Source: Pontibacillus yanchengensis
GTDB lineage: Bacteria; Bacillota; Bacilli; Bacillales; BH030062
Assembly (NCBI RefSeq): GCF_009856295.1
Contig: NZ_WMEU01000004.1
Location: forward strand, 1-64,000
Direction of reading: 5' to 3'
DNA length: 64,000 bases
A program made the position numbers and the translations under genes. This document shows positions 52,644 through 62,476 of this stretch, one piece after another. The stretch's first letter is position 1. Every line of letters starts with the position of its first letter. Below the pieces are notes generated by a model. That model was not told the DNA's origin. It ran no database searches and saw only the letters and a list, made by a program, of their open reading frames with translations.

Positions 52644-52680
52644 CCTGGTATGTGTAGCACACAATACCAGGATTTTTTAT
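52644..52680 (+). terminator. Terminator of soj-spo0J
   Basis: CCTGGTAT / ATACCAGG (52644-52651, 52664-52671) with an inner GTGT/ACAC extension, followed by six T. Confidence 0.9.
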
Positions 52681-52771
52681 AAGTAAAGAAAGTATAAGTT
52701 TCTGGCGCTTACGTGTCTAGCACCAGCGCCCAGCGACTAGTATGTTCCAGAGCGCATGCGCCTTGCATTAA
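52680..52771 (+). repeat. Family A repeat, partial copy A11
   Basis: The left end is complete (AAGTAAAGAAAGTATAAG, then TCTAGCACCAGCGCCCAGCG) but the centre is missing: ACTAGTATGTTCC joins directly to GAGCGCATGCGCC. Sense strand is plus, as for spo0J. It directly precedes a parS site. Confidence 0.7.
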
Positions 52772-52775
52772 ATAA

Positions 52776-52791
52776 TGTTCCACGTGAAACA
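52776..52791. promoter_or_regulatory. parS site downstream of spo0J
   Basis: TGTTCCACGTGAAACA is a perfect parS match, the same base variant as the well-known site inside B. subtilis spo0J, here moved to the intergenic side. Confidence 0.93.
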
Positions 52792-52864
52792 AAAGTCCTG
52801 TTTTATCTGGTAATGTAGCAAGAGGAAAGATGGTTTCAGGGTAATTAGCATTGGAGGGTAGTTT

Positions 52865-53572
52865 ATGGTTGTGTACGGAGCCTTAATGAATGGGTTAGGT
52901 ATTTTAATAGGAGGAATTGTAGGACTCTTTCTCCATCGAGTACCAGAGAAGGTAAAAGAAACAACAATGAATGGAATAGGATTGGCTGTCCTGTTAATAG
53001 GAATTCAAATGGCTATTCAATCTGAAGATATTATAGTATTAGTATTAAGTCTTTTATTTGGAGCCTTCATAGGTGAAGCACTTCGAATGGAGGAGAGGTT
53101 TGAACAAATAGGAAGTTGGGTGGAAAGTCGATTTAGTAAAGAATCTAATAATAGTGTCTCGCAAGGATTCATGACGGCTTCCCTTATTTTTGTTATTGGA
53201 GCGATGGCGGTAGTTGGGGCATTAGATAGTGGTATTAGAGGAGATCACGATATTTTAATAACGAAGGCTATTATTGATGGGTTCGTAGCGTTGGTATTAA
53301 CGACCACTTTAGGATTTGGTGTGCTATTTTCCATTTTACCAGTATTGCTATATGAAGGTGGCATTGCTTTGTTAGCTACACAAATCGATCGCTGGTTACC
53401 ACAGTCATTTTTAGATCTATTTATTGTAGAGATGACAGCGACAGGTGGGTTACTCATTGTAGCAATTGGATTGAACTTATTACATATAACCAAAATAAGA
53501 GTCGCTAACCTTTTACCAAGCTTGTTTCTAGTAGGGTTGGTATTATACGGTAGTATTCAATTAGGTTTATAA
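52865..53572 (+). CDS. DUF554 membrane protein
   Basis: 235 aa with six or seven membrane segments. The start ALMNGLGILIGGIVGLFLHRVPEK, FLFGAFIGEALRMEERFEQ-like centre and the AMAVVGALDSGIRGDHDILITKAIIDGF motif define DUF554 (YdfK/YqgA). Function unknown; a transport role has been suggested for the family. GGAGGG lies about 8 nt before the ATG. Confidence 0.9.
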   Translation: MVVYGALMNGLGILIGGIVGLFLHRVPEKVKETTMNGIGLAVLLIGIQMAIQSEDIIVLVLSLLFGAFIGEALRMEERFEQIGSWVESRFSKESNNSVSQGFMTASLIFVIGAMAVVGALDSGIRGDHDILITKAIIDGFVALVLTTTLGFGVLFSILPVLLYEGGIALLATQIDRWLPQSFLDLFIVEMTATGGLLIVAIGLNLLHITKIRVANLLPSLFLVGLVLYGSIQLGL

Positions 53573-53588
53573 GAGAGTAATAAAGCAA

Positions 53589-53620
53589 AAGCCTAGCACT
53601 TCATTAAGTGCTAGGCTTAT
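53589..53620. terminator. Bidirectional terminator between DUF554 gene and yyaC
   Basis: A perfect 13-bp stem AAGCCTAGCACTT / AAGTGCTAGGCTT with a 4-nt CATT loop; A and T runs flank both sides of this convergent pair. Confidence 0.9.
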
Positions 53621-53622
53621 TT

Positions 53623-54261
53623 TTATTCTTTTACAGGCGTCCACTTACCTAGTCTTCTAGTAAGGGTTTCGGTCTTTTTATTATTGGATTGTGTAGTTGA
53701 TAATGTTAATTGGCGATCAAAGGAATCGATGGTTTTAGCGACTTTCTTAGCCATTTGCATCACTAAGTGAAGGCGTGTGTTTTGCAAAACAAAATATTCC
53801 ATAAATCCACTTACATTAACTACTCCAGTAAGATGAATCTCTCCTACATCCGGTAGTTGCTTTTTAACAGCTGCACCTGGCTTTACAGGACCTTGACCAA
53901 GAATAATATTCCCTACAGATGAGACTTTGCCTAAGCAGGCATCAACACCGATGATATATGGGTGTCGATGAGTTTGTTGTATGTGCTCTAGCTTTTCGGC
54001 TAAGTTCACCGCGTGTACAGGTTCGTCTAACGTTCCGTACACATAGATGTTCTGTAAACGTTTTTCTTCCAATAAAGTACCAATCAACGGACCAAAAGAA
54101 TCTCCTGTAGAACGATCCGTTCCGATGCAAACAATCACAATATCTCGGTTGGCTGGCACCCATTCCTTTAATGTTTGAGTCATACTCAAAAGCATTTTAT
54201 CGTCTTCATAATGGTACCGTTCTTCTTGGTTTTGAGAAAAAAGTCTCCGTTTTAGATTCAT
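53623..54261 (-). CDS. yyaC: Sporulation protein YyaC (DUF1256)
   Basis: 212 aa. The core VIVCIGTDRSTGDSFGPLIGT, YGTLDEPVHAVNL and GVDACLGKVSSVGNIILGQGPVKPGAAVKK matches the YyaC family, related in fold to the spore protease GPR and hydrogenase maturation proteases. Expressed in the forespore in B. subtilis. One of the few minus-strand genes right of oriC, as in B. subtilis. Confidence 0.92.
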   Translation of the reverse strand: MNLKRRLFSQNQEERYHYEDDKMLLSMTQTLKEWVPANRDIVIVCIGTDRSTGDSFGPLIGTLLEEKRLQNIYVYGTLDEPVHAVNLAEKLEHIQQTHRHPYIIGVDACLGKVSSVGNIILGQGPVKPGAAVKKQLPDVGEIHLTGVVNVSGFMEYFVLQNTRLHLVMQMAKKVAKTIDSFDRQLTLSTTQSNNKKTETLTRRLGKWTPVKE

Positions 54262-54351
54262 AGCTTTTCCTCCGTAGTCATATTGTTATTAGTATACAGC
54301 GTTTTTCGTAAATCTATACATGTTCGAAGAAAGAAGGTAGGAGGAAAAGAG

Positions 54352-55368
54352 ATGATTCGTGCAGGTTTCAAATGGATGTTTTTAATCATTGGTACTATGA
54401 TAGGTGCTGGCTACGCTTCAGGTAGAGAATTATGGCAATTTTTCGGTCATGAAAGTGGACTGGCTATCCTCTTATTTGCGATCTTGTTTACCGTATCATG
54501 TAATGTGATTTTATCGATTAGCTTTGAGCAACAGTCCAAGCACTACCTTCCTGTTCTTCGCACAATTGTGGGACAGAAGTTAACGCTTCTTTATGATGGC
54601 ATGATTATTCTATACCTTTTTACGACTACAGTTATTATGTTGGCTGGAAGCGGTGCAACCTGGCAAGCTTTTCATTTCTCCTACTGGGTTGGCATCTTAG
54701 CCATTGCAATCCCTTTAGTTCTCGTTTTTGTTTGGGATATTAAGGGCATCTTATCGATGAATAGCATCATCCTACCGTTGTTAATTGGTGGGCTACTATA
54801 CGTGTTAATTCTATTTTCTGTTCAAAAAGAACTTTCCTTATTCACTTTTGGAGAACAACGGAATTGGACAGCGGCTTTCCCATTCACCGCTTTGAATATC
54901 TTACCCTTAATTGCTGTGCTTGGTGCCATTGGAAATCAAATGAAGCATAAGGGTGAGGTGTGGATTGCGAGTATCGGTAGCGGCTTTGTTCTTGGGAGCA
55001 TATCGTTTATTTATAACAATAGTTTAATTCAAATTTCTGATGATATTTTACTTTATGAAATTCCCCTGTTTGCTATACTTAAACATTACCCGTATGAGAT
55101 GTTTCTATTCATTTCGATGCTCTTATGGATTGCCATCTTTACAACAGCGGCTTCAGGTGTTCTTGGATTGATTACACGTTTTCGGTCCAGGTTAAAAGGT
55201 CCCCTATGGTTACTGGCTCTCATTACTGTAGTCCTCATGATTCCATTAACTAGTTTTGGGTTTTCAACATTAATTACATACTTGTATCCTTTGTATGGGT
55301 TGCTAAATCTTTACGTCTTATCTTGTATTTTGTTGTACCCTGTTACAAATCGATACAAAATGGACTGA
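54352..55368 (+). CDS. YkvI-like membrane transporter
   Basis: 338 aa from the ATG at 54352 after AGGAGG; a longer frame from 54283 has no ribosome site. About ten membrane helices. The start FLIIGTMIGAGYASGRELWQFF resembles the first helix of LeuT-fold carriers and of YkvI, with an unwound GTMIGAG. Substrate unknown; amino acid or compatible solute uptake is possible but not shown. Confidence 0.85.
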   Translation: MIRAGFKWMFLIIGTMIGAGYASGRELWQFFGHESGLAILLFAILFTVSCNVILSISFEQQSKHYLPVLRTIVGQKLTLLYDGMIILYLFTTTVIMLAGSGATWQAFHFSYWVGILAIAIPLVLVFVWDIKGILSMNSIILPLLIGGLLYVLILFSVQKELSLFTFGEQRNWTAAFPFTALNILPLIAVLGAIGNQMKHKGEVWIASIGSGFVLGSISFIYNNSLIQISDDILLYEIPLFAILKHYPYEMFLFISMLLWIAIFTTAASGVLGLITRFRSRLKGPLWLLALITVVLMIPLTSFGFSTLITYLYPLYGLLNLYVLSCILLYPVTNRYKMD

Positions 55369-55425
55369 AAACCTGATAAAATGAGGTAACATGAATCATG
55401 AAGCAAGGGAGGGGGAGGCCTGAGT

Positions 55426-56331
55426 TTGGATGTGATAAAAAACGAATGGAATTCATTTTATGACTATATAACAGGTCCTGAAGTATGGTTTTTAGTAGGG
55501 CAGAAGGTTGCTACAATTCTACTCATACTCTTCTTATCCTTTATCATTATTCGGGTAGGGAAAAAAATCATTCAAAATGTATTTCGTAACAGGAAAAGAG
55601 GACCCTTTCAAATAAGTGAACGACGAGAAAATACACTGGTTAAATTATTGGAAAACACGCTGACGTATGCTGTATATTTTGGTGCTGCGATTATGGTGTT
55701 ACAGAATATAGGTATCAATGTATCTGCGATGCTTGCTGGAGCAGGGATTGCAGGTCTCGCCATCGGATTTGGGGCTCAGAACCTTGTGAAAGATATTATT
55801 ACTGGATTCTTTATCATATTTGAGGATCAATTTTCTGTTGGAGACTATATCCAAACGGCGAATTCCGAAGGGTTTGTGGAAGAGATAGGCTTACGTACCA
55901 CGAAGATTAAGCATTGGACAGGCAAACTGCATATCATTCCTAATGGAAGTATTGAAGAAGTAACAAACTATTCCATCCACAATAGTATAGCCATTGTCGA
56001 TGTGAGCATTTCATATGAAGGGGATATTGCTAAAGGGGAAGAAACGATTGAAGAATTATTAACCGAACTCCCTGAGCGATATCAGGAGATTGTAAGCATG
56101 CCTGAGTTGTTAGGTGTACAAAACCTTGGATCATCAGACGTGGTCTTGCGTGTTATAGCTGAAACCCAGCCTATGATGCATTGGCATATAGCACGAATGA
56201 TTCGCAAAGAACTAAAAAATCGAATGGACGAGCGGGGCATTGAAATCCCATTCCCACGACTTGTCATGTATAGTCGAACAGAAGAAACGGAACAATTGGA
56301 TTCATATAAAGAAGGGAGTGCAGAACGGTGA
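55426..56331 (+). CDS. Small-conductance mechanosensitive channel (MscS family)
   Basis: 301 aa from a TTG 7 nt after GGGGGAGG. Three membrane helices; the pore helix GINVSAMLAGAGIAGLAIGFGAQNLVKDIITGF is the MscS TM3 pattern of alternating Gly and Ala, followed by the beta domain with VGDYIQ and the IPNGSIEEVTNYS motif. It opens on hypo-osmotic shock. The next gene starts within its stop (GTGA). Confidence 0.93.
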   Translation: MDVIKNEWNSFYDYITGPEVWFLVGQKVATILLILFLSFIIIRVGKKIIQNVFRNRKRGPFQISERRENTLVKLLENTLTYAVYFGAAIMVLQNIGINVSAMLAGAGIAGLAIGFGAQNLVKDIITGFFIIFEDQFSVGDYIQTANSEGFVEEIGLRTTKIKHWTGKLHIIPNGSIEEVTNYSIHNSIAIVDVSISYEGDIAKGEETIEELLTELPERYQEIVSMPELLGVQNLGSSDVVLRVIAETQPMMHWHIARMIRKELKNRMDERGIEIPFPRLVMYSRTEETEQLDSYKEGSAER

Positions 56332-56528
56332 CTGAACAAACGTATAATATAAATGACATTGTACAAATGAAAAAAGCTCATCCTTGTGGGGAGAATCGCT
56401 GGAGAATCATCCGTTTAGGAATGGATATTAGAATAAAGTGCGAAGGATGCGGTCATAGTGTTCTTATTCCTCGTAGGCGATTCGAATCCAAAATGAAGAA
56501 AGTGTTAGAGAAAGCAGAGGAAGAATAG
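56328..56528 (+). CDS. DUF951 protein
   Basis: 66 aa from a GTG that overlaps the mscS stop by 4 nt. VQMKKAHPCGENRWRIIRLGMDIRIKC and CEGCGHSVLIPR are typical DUF951; the cysteines (C20, C39, C42) could bind zinc. Function unknown. This mscS-DUF951-ychF order is common in Bacillaceae. Confidence 0.92.
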   Translation: MTEQTYNINDIVQMKKAHPCGENRWRIIRLGMDIRIKCEGCGHSVLIPRRRFESKMKKVLEKAEEE

Positions 56529-56539
56529 ATACTTTTTTA

Positions 56540-56782
56540 AGAAAGTAAATTTTGGGTCATACATGTCTAAGCTCCAGCGTCCAGCGACTAGTATGCTTTC
56601 CTCGCCTCCGTACGATAAATTAACATCGAATCACGCATGTTTTCATGTTGCCTTTATCTCCTATGAAAACAGGGGGGAGTTCGATTAAAATCGCTACATC
56701 ACGTAGTAACATCGAACCAACCCCCGTCGTGTGGGCCACAGCATATACGTCGCTAAACAGGCTTCCTGAGCTTTTGTTATGT
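56540..56782 (+). repeat. Family A repeat, full-length copy A12
   Basis: Starts AAGAAAGTAAATTTTGGGTC and CTAAGCTCCAGCGTCCAGCG, holds CTCCGTACGATAAATTAAC, an inner GCTACATCACGTAGTAAC hairpin between ATTCGAT-like and CATCGAAC segments, and ends ATACGTCGCTAAACAGGC. Sense strand is plus, as for the DUF951 gene. A parS-like site starts at its right end. Confidence 0.75.
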
Positions 56783-56797
56783 GTTTCACATGAAACA
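56782..56797. promoter_or_regulatory. Near-consensus parS site upstream of ychF
   Basis: TGTTTCACATGAAACA differs from the parS consensus by one base in the central CACGTG (A for G). Such single-mismatch sites can still bind Spo0J but more weakly; binding here is inferred. Confidence 0.6.
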
Positions 56798-56860
56798 CAA
56801 TTTGTAGAATCTAAGGGTAGAGGTAACAGTACTTTAGGTTTATAGTAATGAAAATTTTTG

Positions 56861-56891
56861 AAAACAAGGGGGCATCTTTCCCTTGTTTTTC
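56861..56891 (+). terminator. Terminator before ychF
   Basis: A perfect 10-bp stem AAAACAAGGG / CCCTTGTTTT (56861-56870, 56880-56889) followed by T. Confidence 0.85.
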
Positions 56892-56903
56892 TATTCTCTT
56901 AAC

Positions 56904-56932
56904 TTGTCAATTTAGTTTACTGTATCTATAAT
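56904..56932 (+). promoter_or_regulatory. ychF promoter
   Basis: TTGTCA (56904-56909), 17 nt, TATAAT (56927-56932), starting about 50 nt before the ychF ATG. Confidence 0.85.
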
Positions 56933-56987
56933 TGGAATGACTGCGAAACGTTTATTTAGAGGAAATCTTTAAGGAGTGTAACTATTT

Positions 56988-58088
56988 ATGTCTCTTACAG
57001 CTGGAATTGTAGGGCTACCTAACGTAGGGAAATCAACATTGTTTAATGCAATTACACAGGCTGGTGCAGAATCGGCGAACTACCCATTCTGTACAATAGA
57101 TCCGAATGTTGGCATTGTAGAAGTGCCAGATAGTCGTCTTGACACATTAACAGATCTTGTGAAACCGAAGAAAACGGTCCCAACAGCTTTTGAATTCACT
57201 GATATTGCAGGGATTGTGAAAGGCGCAAGTAAAGGGGAAGGTCTAGGAAATCAGTTCCTATCTCACATTCGCCAAGTAGATGCTATTTGTCATGTGGTTC
57301 GTTGCTTCCAAGATGATAATATTACTCACGTGTCCGGTGGAGTAGATCCAATTGGTGATATTGAAACCATTAATCTTGAACTTATTTTAGCCGACTTAGA
57401 ATCTGTTAACAAACGCATTGAGCGTGTTCAAAAAATGGTACGCCAAAAAGATAAGGAAGCGATGGCCGAACACGAAGTACTAGTTAAATTACAAGAAGCG
57501 CTTGAAAACGAAACACCAGCACGAGCACTTGAATTTACTGATGATCAAGCTAAGATTGTAAAAGGACTTCATTTATTAACATCAAAACCAATTCTTTATG
57601 TAGCAAACGTTGGAGAAGATGAAATCGCCGATCCTAGTGGCAACGAGAATGTGCAAGCCGTAAGGGAATTTGCTGCAAATGAAGGTGCGCAAGTCATTGT
57701 TGTTTGTGCTAAGATTGAATCTGAAATTGCTGAACTTGAAGGAGAAGAAAAGGAAGAATTTCTTGATGATCTAGGCATTGAAGAGTCTGGATTGGATCAG
57801 CTTATTAAAGCAACTTATAATCTTCTAGGCTTAGCAACCTATTTCACGGCTGGTGAACAAGAAGTAAGAGCGTGGACATTTAAAGAGGGCATGACCGCCC
57901 CTCAAGCCGCTGGAGTTATTCATAGTGATTTCGAACGAGGCTTTATTCGCGCCGAGACCGTAGCGTATGATGATCTAGTAAATGCTGGTAAAATGTCAGT
58001 TGCAAAAGAGCAAGGTAATGTTCGATTAGAAGGCAAAGAGTATCTTGTAAAAGATGGAGATGTCATCCATTTCCGATTTAATGTATAG
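56988..58088 (+). CDS. ychF: Ribosome-binding ATPase YchF (Obg family)
   Basis: 366 aa. G1 GLPNVGKST (8-16), switch FTDIAGIVKGASKGEGLGNQF, and ANVGED in place of NKxD, the change that makes YchF/OLA1 prefer ATP. A C-terminal TGS domain (about 282-365) follows a coiled-coil insert. Involved in translation and stress responses. Confidence 0.97.
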   Translation: MSLTAGIVGLPNVGKSTLFNAITQAGAESANYPFCTIDPNVGIVEVPDSRLDTLTDLVKPKKTVPTAFEFTDIAGIVKGASKGEGLGNQFLSHIRQVDAICHVVRCFQDDNITHVSGGVDPIGDIETINLELILADLESVNKRIERVQKMVRQKDKEAMAEHEVLVKLQEALENETPARALEFTDDQAKIVKGLHLLTSKPILYVANVGEDEIADPSGNENVQAVREFAANEGAQVIVVCAKIESEIAELEGEEKEEFLDDLGIEESGLDQLIKATYNLLGLATYFTAGEQEVRAWTFKEGMTAPQAAGVIHSDFERGFIRAETVAYDDLVNAGKMSVAKEQGNVRLEGKEYLVKDGDVIHFRFNV

Positions 58089-58105
58089 CGTGTACAGGAA
58101 TCCTA

Positions 58106-58134
58106 TTGTATTTTCTTGTCGAGTTTGATATAAT
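58106..58134 (+). promoter_or_regulatory. Promoter of the rpsF-ssb-rpsR operon
   Basis: TTGTAT (58106-58111), a 17-nt spacer and TATAAT (58129-58134), 77 nt before the rpsF start. Confidence 0.82.
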
Positions 58135-58154
58135 ACAACATTGTGAGTAATCGA

Positions 58155-58200
58155 AATGAATTACTCCTTGCCCTTAGAAGGGCCGTAAGTCCAAAAGGAG
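58155..58200 (+). promoter_or_regulatory. S6:S18 autoregulatory leader of rpsF
   Basis: CTTGCCC (58167-58173) pairs with GGG.CCG.TAAG (58180-58189), leaving the bulged CCG that mimics the S6:S18 site on 16S rRNA. This is the known ribosomal-protein leader of rpsF operons; the S6:S18 complex should bind and reduce translation. The Shine-Dalgarno AAAGGAGGTG follows directly. Confidence 0.8.
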
Positions 58201-58210
58201 GTGAAGACGG

Positions 58211-58501
58211 ATGAGAAATTATGAAATCATGTATATCATCCGCCCAAACATTGATGAGGAATCTCAGAAATCAGTAGTTGAGCGTTTCAATAACGTTCTT
58301 ACTGAAAATGGTGCGGAGATCAAAGAAACCAAAGACATGGGCAAGCGTCGTCTTGCATACGAAATCAACGATTTCCGTGATGGTTTCTACGTGGTAATTA
58401 AATTCCAAGGCGATCGTGAAGCAATCAACGAATTTGACCGCCTAGCTAAGTATTCCGACGATATTATGCGTCATATCGCTGTACGCGAAGATGATCAATA
58501 A
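58211..58501 (+). CDS. rpsF: Ribosomal protein bS6
   Basis: 96 aa. [17 protein letters not shown] at the start and [19 protein letters not shown] are standard S6. It pairs with S18 in the 30S platform and likely represses its own operon through the leader. Confidence 0.97.
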   Translation: MRNYEIMYIIRPNIDEESQKSVVERFNNVLTENGAEIKETKDMGKRRLAYEINDFRDGFYVVIKFQGDREAINEFDRLAKYSDDIMRHIAVREDDQ

Positions 58502-58512
58502 GGAGTGGTTCT

Positions 58513-58995
58513 GTGTTAAATCGTGTCGTTCTTGTCGGCAGATTAACTAAGGATCCTGATTTGCGCTATACACCCAACGGAGTTGCCGTTGCGAACTTTA
58601 CAATTGCTGTAAACAGACCTTTTACAAGTCAACAAGGTGGCAAAGACGCAGACTTCATTAACTGTGTTGTTTGGCGTCGAGCAGCCGAAAACCTTGCAAA
58701 CTTCATGAAAAAAGGTAGTATGGTAGGCGTTGATGGACGCTTGCAAAGCCGTAGTTTTGATAACTCAGAAGGAAAAAGAGTATTTGTCACAGAAGTTGTC
58801 GCTGATAGTGTACAATTCTTAGAAACAAAAGGCTCTTCTTCAGGTGGCGCGGGTTCACAAGGATACCAGTCTAATCAGAACCAAAATTATTCGAACAATA
58901 ATCAAAACAACCAAAACAACCAATCCAACCAAGAGGACCCATTCTCAGACAATGGGGAACCGATTGATATATCTGATGACGATTTACCGTTTTAA
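58513..58995 (+). CDS. ssb: Single-stranded DNA-binding protein
   Basis: 160 aa from a GTG 8-9 nt after AAGGAG. OB fold (about 1-105), then a Q/N/G/S-rich linker and the partner-binding tip DDDLPF. It coats ssDNA in replication and repair. It sits between rpsF and rpsR as in other Firmicutes. Confidence 0.97.
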   Translation: MLNRVVLVGRLTKDPDLRYTPNGVAVANFTIAVNRPFTSQQGGKDADFINCVVWRRAAENLANFMKKGSMVGVDGRLQSRSFDNSEGKRVFVTEVVADSVQFLETKGSSSGGAGSQGYQSNQNQNYSNNNQNNQNNQSNQEDPFSDNGEPIDISDDDLPF

Positions 58996-59005
58996 TTAAA
59001 TATAA

Positions 59006-59248
<243 letters not shown>

Positions 59249-59270
59249 TAGATAGCTTGTAAGAATAGGA

Positions 59271-59301
59271 AAAGCACAGCATTTAGCGCTGTGCTTTTTT
59301 C
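59271..59301 (+). terminator. Terminator of rpsF-ssb-rpsR
   Basis: A perfect 10-bp stem AAAGCACAGC / GCTGTGCTTT (59271-59280, 59288-59297) with three more T. A second long hairpin TGAAAGAACA..GGCT / AGCC.TGTTCTTTCA (59347-59394) follows without a T run. Confidence 0.9.
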
Positions 59302-59460
59302 ATAACGTCAAAAACCAGTCTCTTACTCATAATGATGAGAGTTTCTTGAAAGAACATAGGCTATCCTATATAAAAATGGAGCCGTGTTCTTTCATCATGT
59401 TAAATAGTATGTATGGTACGTATTCTTAACCAAATACCTATTTTCTACTATAGATGAGAA

Positions 59461-59489
59461 TTGAATAGGTAGTTTCCATTTGGTATCTT
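59461..59489 (+). promoter_or_regulatory. Possible yybS promoter
   Basis: TTGAAT (59461-59466), 17 nt, TATCTT (59484-59489), 48 nt before the yybS ATG. The -10 is weak. Confidence 0.5.
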
Positions 59490-59536
59490 TAAATCGTAAC
59501 TGATATGTACGAGTTAGAAGAGGAGAGCAGTGTACA

Positions 59537-60484
59537 ATGAAACAATCAAATGTACTAAAAGATGGAGTTCTATATACAGCTATCTATTTACTGATTTTAA
59601 TGGTAACGGTATTCATACCTGGAATTGAAATCATTACGCTGTTTTTACTCCCTCTACCGTTTGTACTATTCGCAAGCCGCTATGGTTGGAAGGCTACGTT
59701 AGCTTTTTCAGCTGGAGCGGTTATCCTATCTTTGTTTGTAGCTACTATTTATTCGCTACCTCTCACAGCAATAGCTGCATTGGGTGGTGTAGCAGTTGGG
59801 CTAGCTATCCATCAAAGAAAATCGCCTTATGAAGCATGGGCTCAAGGGGCAGTTGGCTATGTAATTGGTATATTAATGTTTTACGTTTTATCTCTTTGGT
59901 TGTTCAATATCAATTGGATAGAAGAAATAGATGGTTATATACAAGAATCGATACAAACTTCCAAACGAGTAATGGAGTCTGTTGGTAGTTCTGTTTCTGA
60001 AGAGCAATTGCAGTTATTAGAAGAACAATTCTCTCAAGTTACTGTCCTATTACCGAGTTTTATGGGAATATTTGCAGTCGGATTAGCCTTTATAACTCTT
60101 TGGCTAGGGTTTAAAATGATGAATAAACTATATAAGGAATCATTTTATTTTCCTCCGATTAGAAGCTTGTCTTTACCGAAAGTGTTATTATGGTATTACT
60201 TAATAGCTGTAATCGCAACGTGGTTCGATTTCGAACAAGGCACGATATGGAAAGAAGCGGTACAAAATGCGTACACATTTACTGGCTTTTTTATGACGCT
60301 TCAAGGGCTATCTTTTATGTTTGCTTATGCCTATGAAAAGAAATTATCAAAGGCATTTCCGATTACTGGTGTAGTGCTCACCCTAATATTACCATTCTTA
60401 TTACTTTATCCTGTACGAATCTTAGGTATAATTGATTTAGGCTTTTCTTTACGAGAGCGTCTTTCAAATAAGAAAGATCGATAA
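59537..60484 (+). CDS. yybS: YybS family membrane protein (DUF2232)
   Basis: 315 aa, about eight membrane helices. PLPFVLFASRYGWKATLAF and the general pattern match YybS/DUF2232, found directly before gdpP in Bacillaceae. It has an S-component-like look, but function is unknown. The end is 21 nt before gdpP. Confidence 0.92.
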   Translation: MKQSNVLKDGVLYTAIYLLILMVTVFIPGIEIITLFLLPLPFVLFASRYGWKATLAFSAGAVILSLFVATIYSLPLTAIAALGGVAVGLAIHQRKSPYEAWAQGAVGYVIGILMFYVLSLWLFNINWIEEIDGYIQESIQTSKRVMESVGSSVSEEQLQLLEEQFSQVTVLLPSFMGIFAVGLAFITLWLGFKMMNKLYKESFYFPPIRSLSLPKVLLWYYLIAVIATWFDFEQGTIWKEAVQNAYTFTGFFMTLQGLSFMFAYAYEKKLSKAFPITGVVLTLILPFLLLYPVRILGIIDLGFSLRERLSNKKDR

Positions 60485-60505
60485 TTAGTTTAGGAGATGA
60501 CGGTC

Positions 60506-62476
60506 ATGCCGAATTTCTTTAAGAAACCAAAATTGAGCAGTCACTTATGGGTGATTTATACGCTTTCCGTATTATTTCTTGGGCTCATCTTTTACTTCGA
60601 GTGGAAGCTCGGTTTAGTTATGACCGCATTTTTGGCTGCATCGATCTATTATAGTGTTCGAACGGAACAATATTTAATCAATGAAACAGAAGAATATATA
60701 TCGACCCTCTCTCACCGAGTGAAAAAAGTAGGAGAAGAAGCGTTGATGGAGATGCCCATTGGCATTGTGTTATTTAGTGAGGATTTTAAGATTGAATGGG
60801 CGAATCCATTTATGAATAAATTTTATCCTCAAGACACGCTTGTAGGTGAGTCTTTAAATGAAATATCGGATAAATTAATCCCAAACATTAAAGAAGAAAA
60901 AGATGAAGTTTGGATTTCTGTGGAAAATTACCAACTTCAAACCGTCATCAAAAAAAATGAACGCTTACTTTACCTATTTGATCGCACGAAACAGACAGAA
61001 ATACAGAGCCTCTATCAAAATGATCGAACCGTATTAGCCATCATCTTTTTAGATAACTATGAAGAAATTACCCAAGCTATGGATGACACAGCAAAAAGTC
61101 ATATCAATTCTCAGGTAACGTCTATATTAAATCAGTGGTCACAAGAAAATGGTGTTTACTTAAAACGTTCCTCACAGGATAAATTTTTTGCGGTCATGAA
61201 CCAACAAATACTATCCAAACTAGAACGTTCCAAATTTGATATTTTAGACGAAGTGAGAGAACTTATTTCAGATAAAAATGTTCCTCTTACGTTAAGCTTT
61301 GGTATTGGCGTCGGAGAAGCATCTTTACCTGAATTAGGAGAATTAGCTCAATCTAGCCTCGATTTAGCCTTAGGGCGTGGGGGAGACCAAGTAGCCATTA
61401 AAGATGAAAATGGTAAGGTTCGCTTCTATGGTGGGAAAACAAATCCAATGGAAAAACGGACAAGAGTACGTGCACGTGTAATCTCACATGCATTGAAGCA
61501 GTTGGTTCAAGAAGCGGACAAGGTTCTTGTTATGGGACATAAGAATCCAGATATGGACTCCATTGGTGCCTGTATTGGCATATTAAAAGTAGCTCAAGCG
61601 AATGATAAAGATGGTTTTGTTGTATATGATCCTGATGAAATGAACACAGGTGTGCAACGCCTAATGGAAGAAATCCAAGATAATGACCAACTGTATTCAT
61701 GGTTTGTCTCTCCTGAAGAGGCACATGAGGTCGTCAGTAAAAATACGTTATTAGTCGTAGTTGATACGCATAAGCCTTCTCTTGTTATTGAAGAAAGGCT
61801 TTTAAGTCGGACAGAGCACGTCGTTGTCATTGATCACCATAGACGTGCAGAAGAGTTCATTGAAGATCCAACGCTCGTATATATGGAGCCATATGCTTCA
61901 TCTACTGCTGAATTGGTTACGGAAATGTTAGAATATCAACCAAAGAAACTTAAGTTAAACATGCTAGAGTCAACGGCATTACTTGCTGGTATTATTGTGG
62001 ATACAAAGAGTTTCACACTTCGGACGGGGTCTAGAACCTTTGATGCGGCAAGTTACTTACGCTCAAAAGGTGCAGATACCGTGCTTGTCCAGAAGTTCAT
62101 GAAAGAAGATCTGGATGTCTATGTAAGGCGTAGTCGTCTCATAGAACGTGCTCAGGTGTATCGAGAAGGGATTGCCATTTCCAAAGCAGAATCTGGTGAA
62201 ACATATGGGCCTGTTATCATTGCTCAAGCAGCAGATACACTGCTTACAATGAGCGGTATCGTCGCTTCTTTTGTTATTTCGGAACGCTCAGATGGTAGAA
62301 TCGGTATTAGTGCACGTTCACTTGGTGATGTGAATGTCCAGGTAATCATGGAAAGCATGAATGGTGGTGGACATTTAACGAACGCCGCCACTCAATTATC
62401 TGATTCATCTATAGAAGATGCAGGAGACCAACTAAAAGAAATTCTAGATGACTATTTAGAAGGGGGAACGGAATAA
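60506..62476 (+). CDS. gdpP: Cyclic-di-AMP phosphodiesterase GdpP
   Basis: 656 aa from the ATG at 60506, 9 nt after AGGAG; another ATG at 60497 is too close to that site. Two N-terminal helices (about 10-50), a heme-binding type PAS domain (about 80-150), a degenerate GGDEF (about 170-300), then DHH ([32 protein letters not shown]) and DHHA1 ([12 protein letters not shown]). It cuts c-di-AMP to pApA and affects osmotic and wall homeostasis. The stop overlaps rplI by 1 nt. Confidence 0.96.
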   Translation: MPNFFKKPKLSSHLWVIYTLSVLFLGLIFYFEWKLGLVMTAFLAASIYYSVRTEQYLINETEEYISTLSHRVKKVGEEALMEMPIGIVLFSEDFKIEWANPFMNKFYPQDTLVGESLNEISDKLIPNIKEEKDEVWISVENYQLQTVIKKNERLLYLFDRTKQTEIQSLYQNDRTVLAIIFLDNYEEITQAMDDTAKSHINSQVTSILNQWSQENGVYLKRSSQDKFFAVMNQQILSKLERSKFDILDEVRELISDKNVPLTLSFGIGVGEASLPELGELAQSSLDLALGRGGDQVAIKDENGKVRFYGGKTNPMEKRTRVRARVISHALKQLVQEADKVLVMGHKNPDMDSIGACIGILKVAQANDKDGFVVYDPDEMNTGVQRLMEEIQDNDQLYSWFVSPEEAHEVVSKNTLLVVVDTHKPSLVIEERLLSRTEHVVVIDHHRRAEEFIEDPTLVYMEPYASSTAELVTEMLEYQPKKLKLNMLESTALLAGIIVDTKSFTLRTGSRTFDAASYLRSKGADTVLVQKFMKEDLDVYVRRSRLIERAQVYREGIAISKAESGETYGPVIIAQAADTLLTMSGIVASFVISERSDGRIGISARSLGDVNVQVIMESMNGGGHLTNAATQLSDSSIEDAGDQLKEILDDYLEGGTE

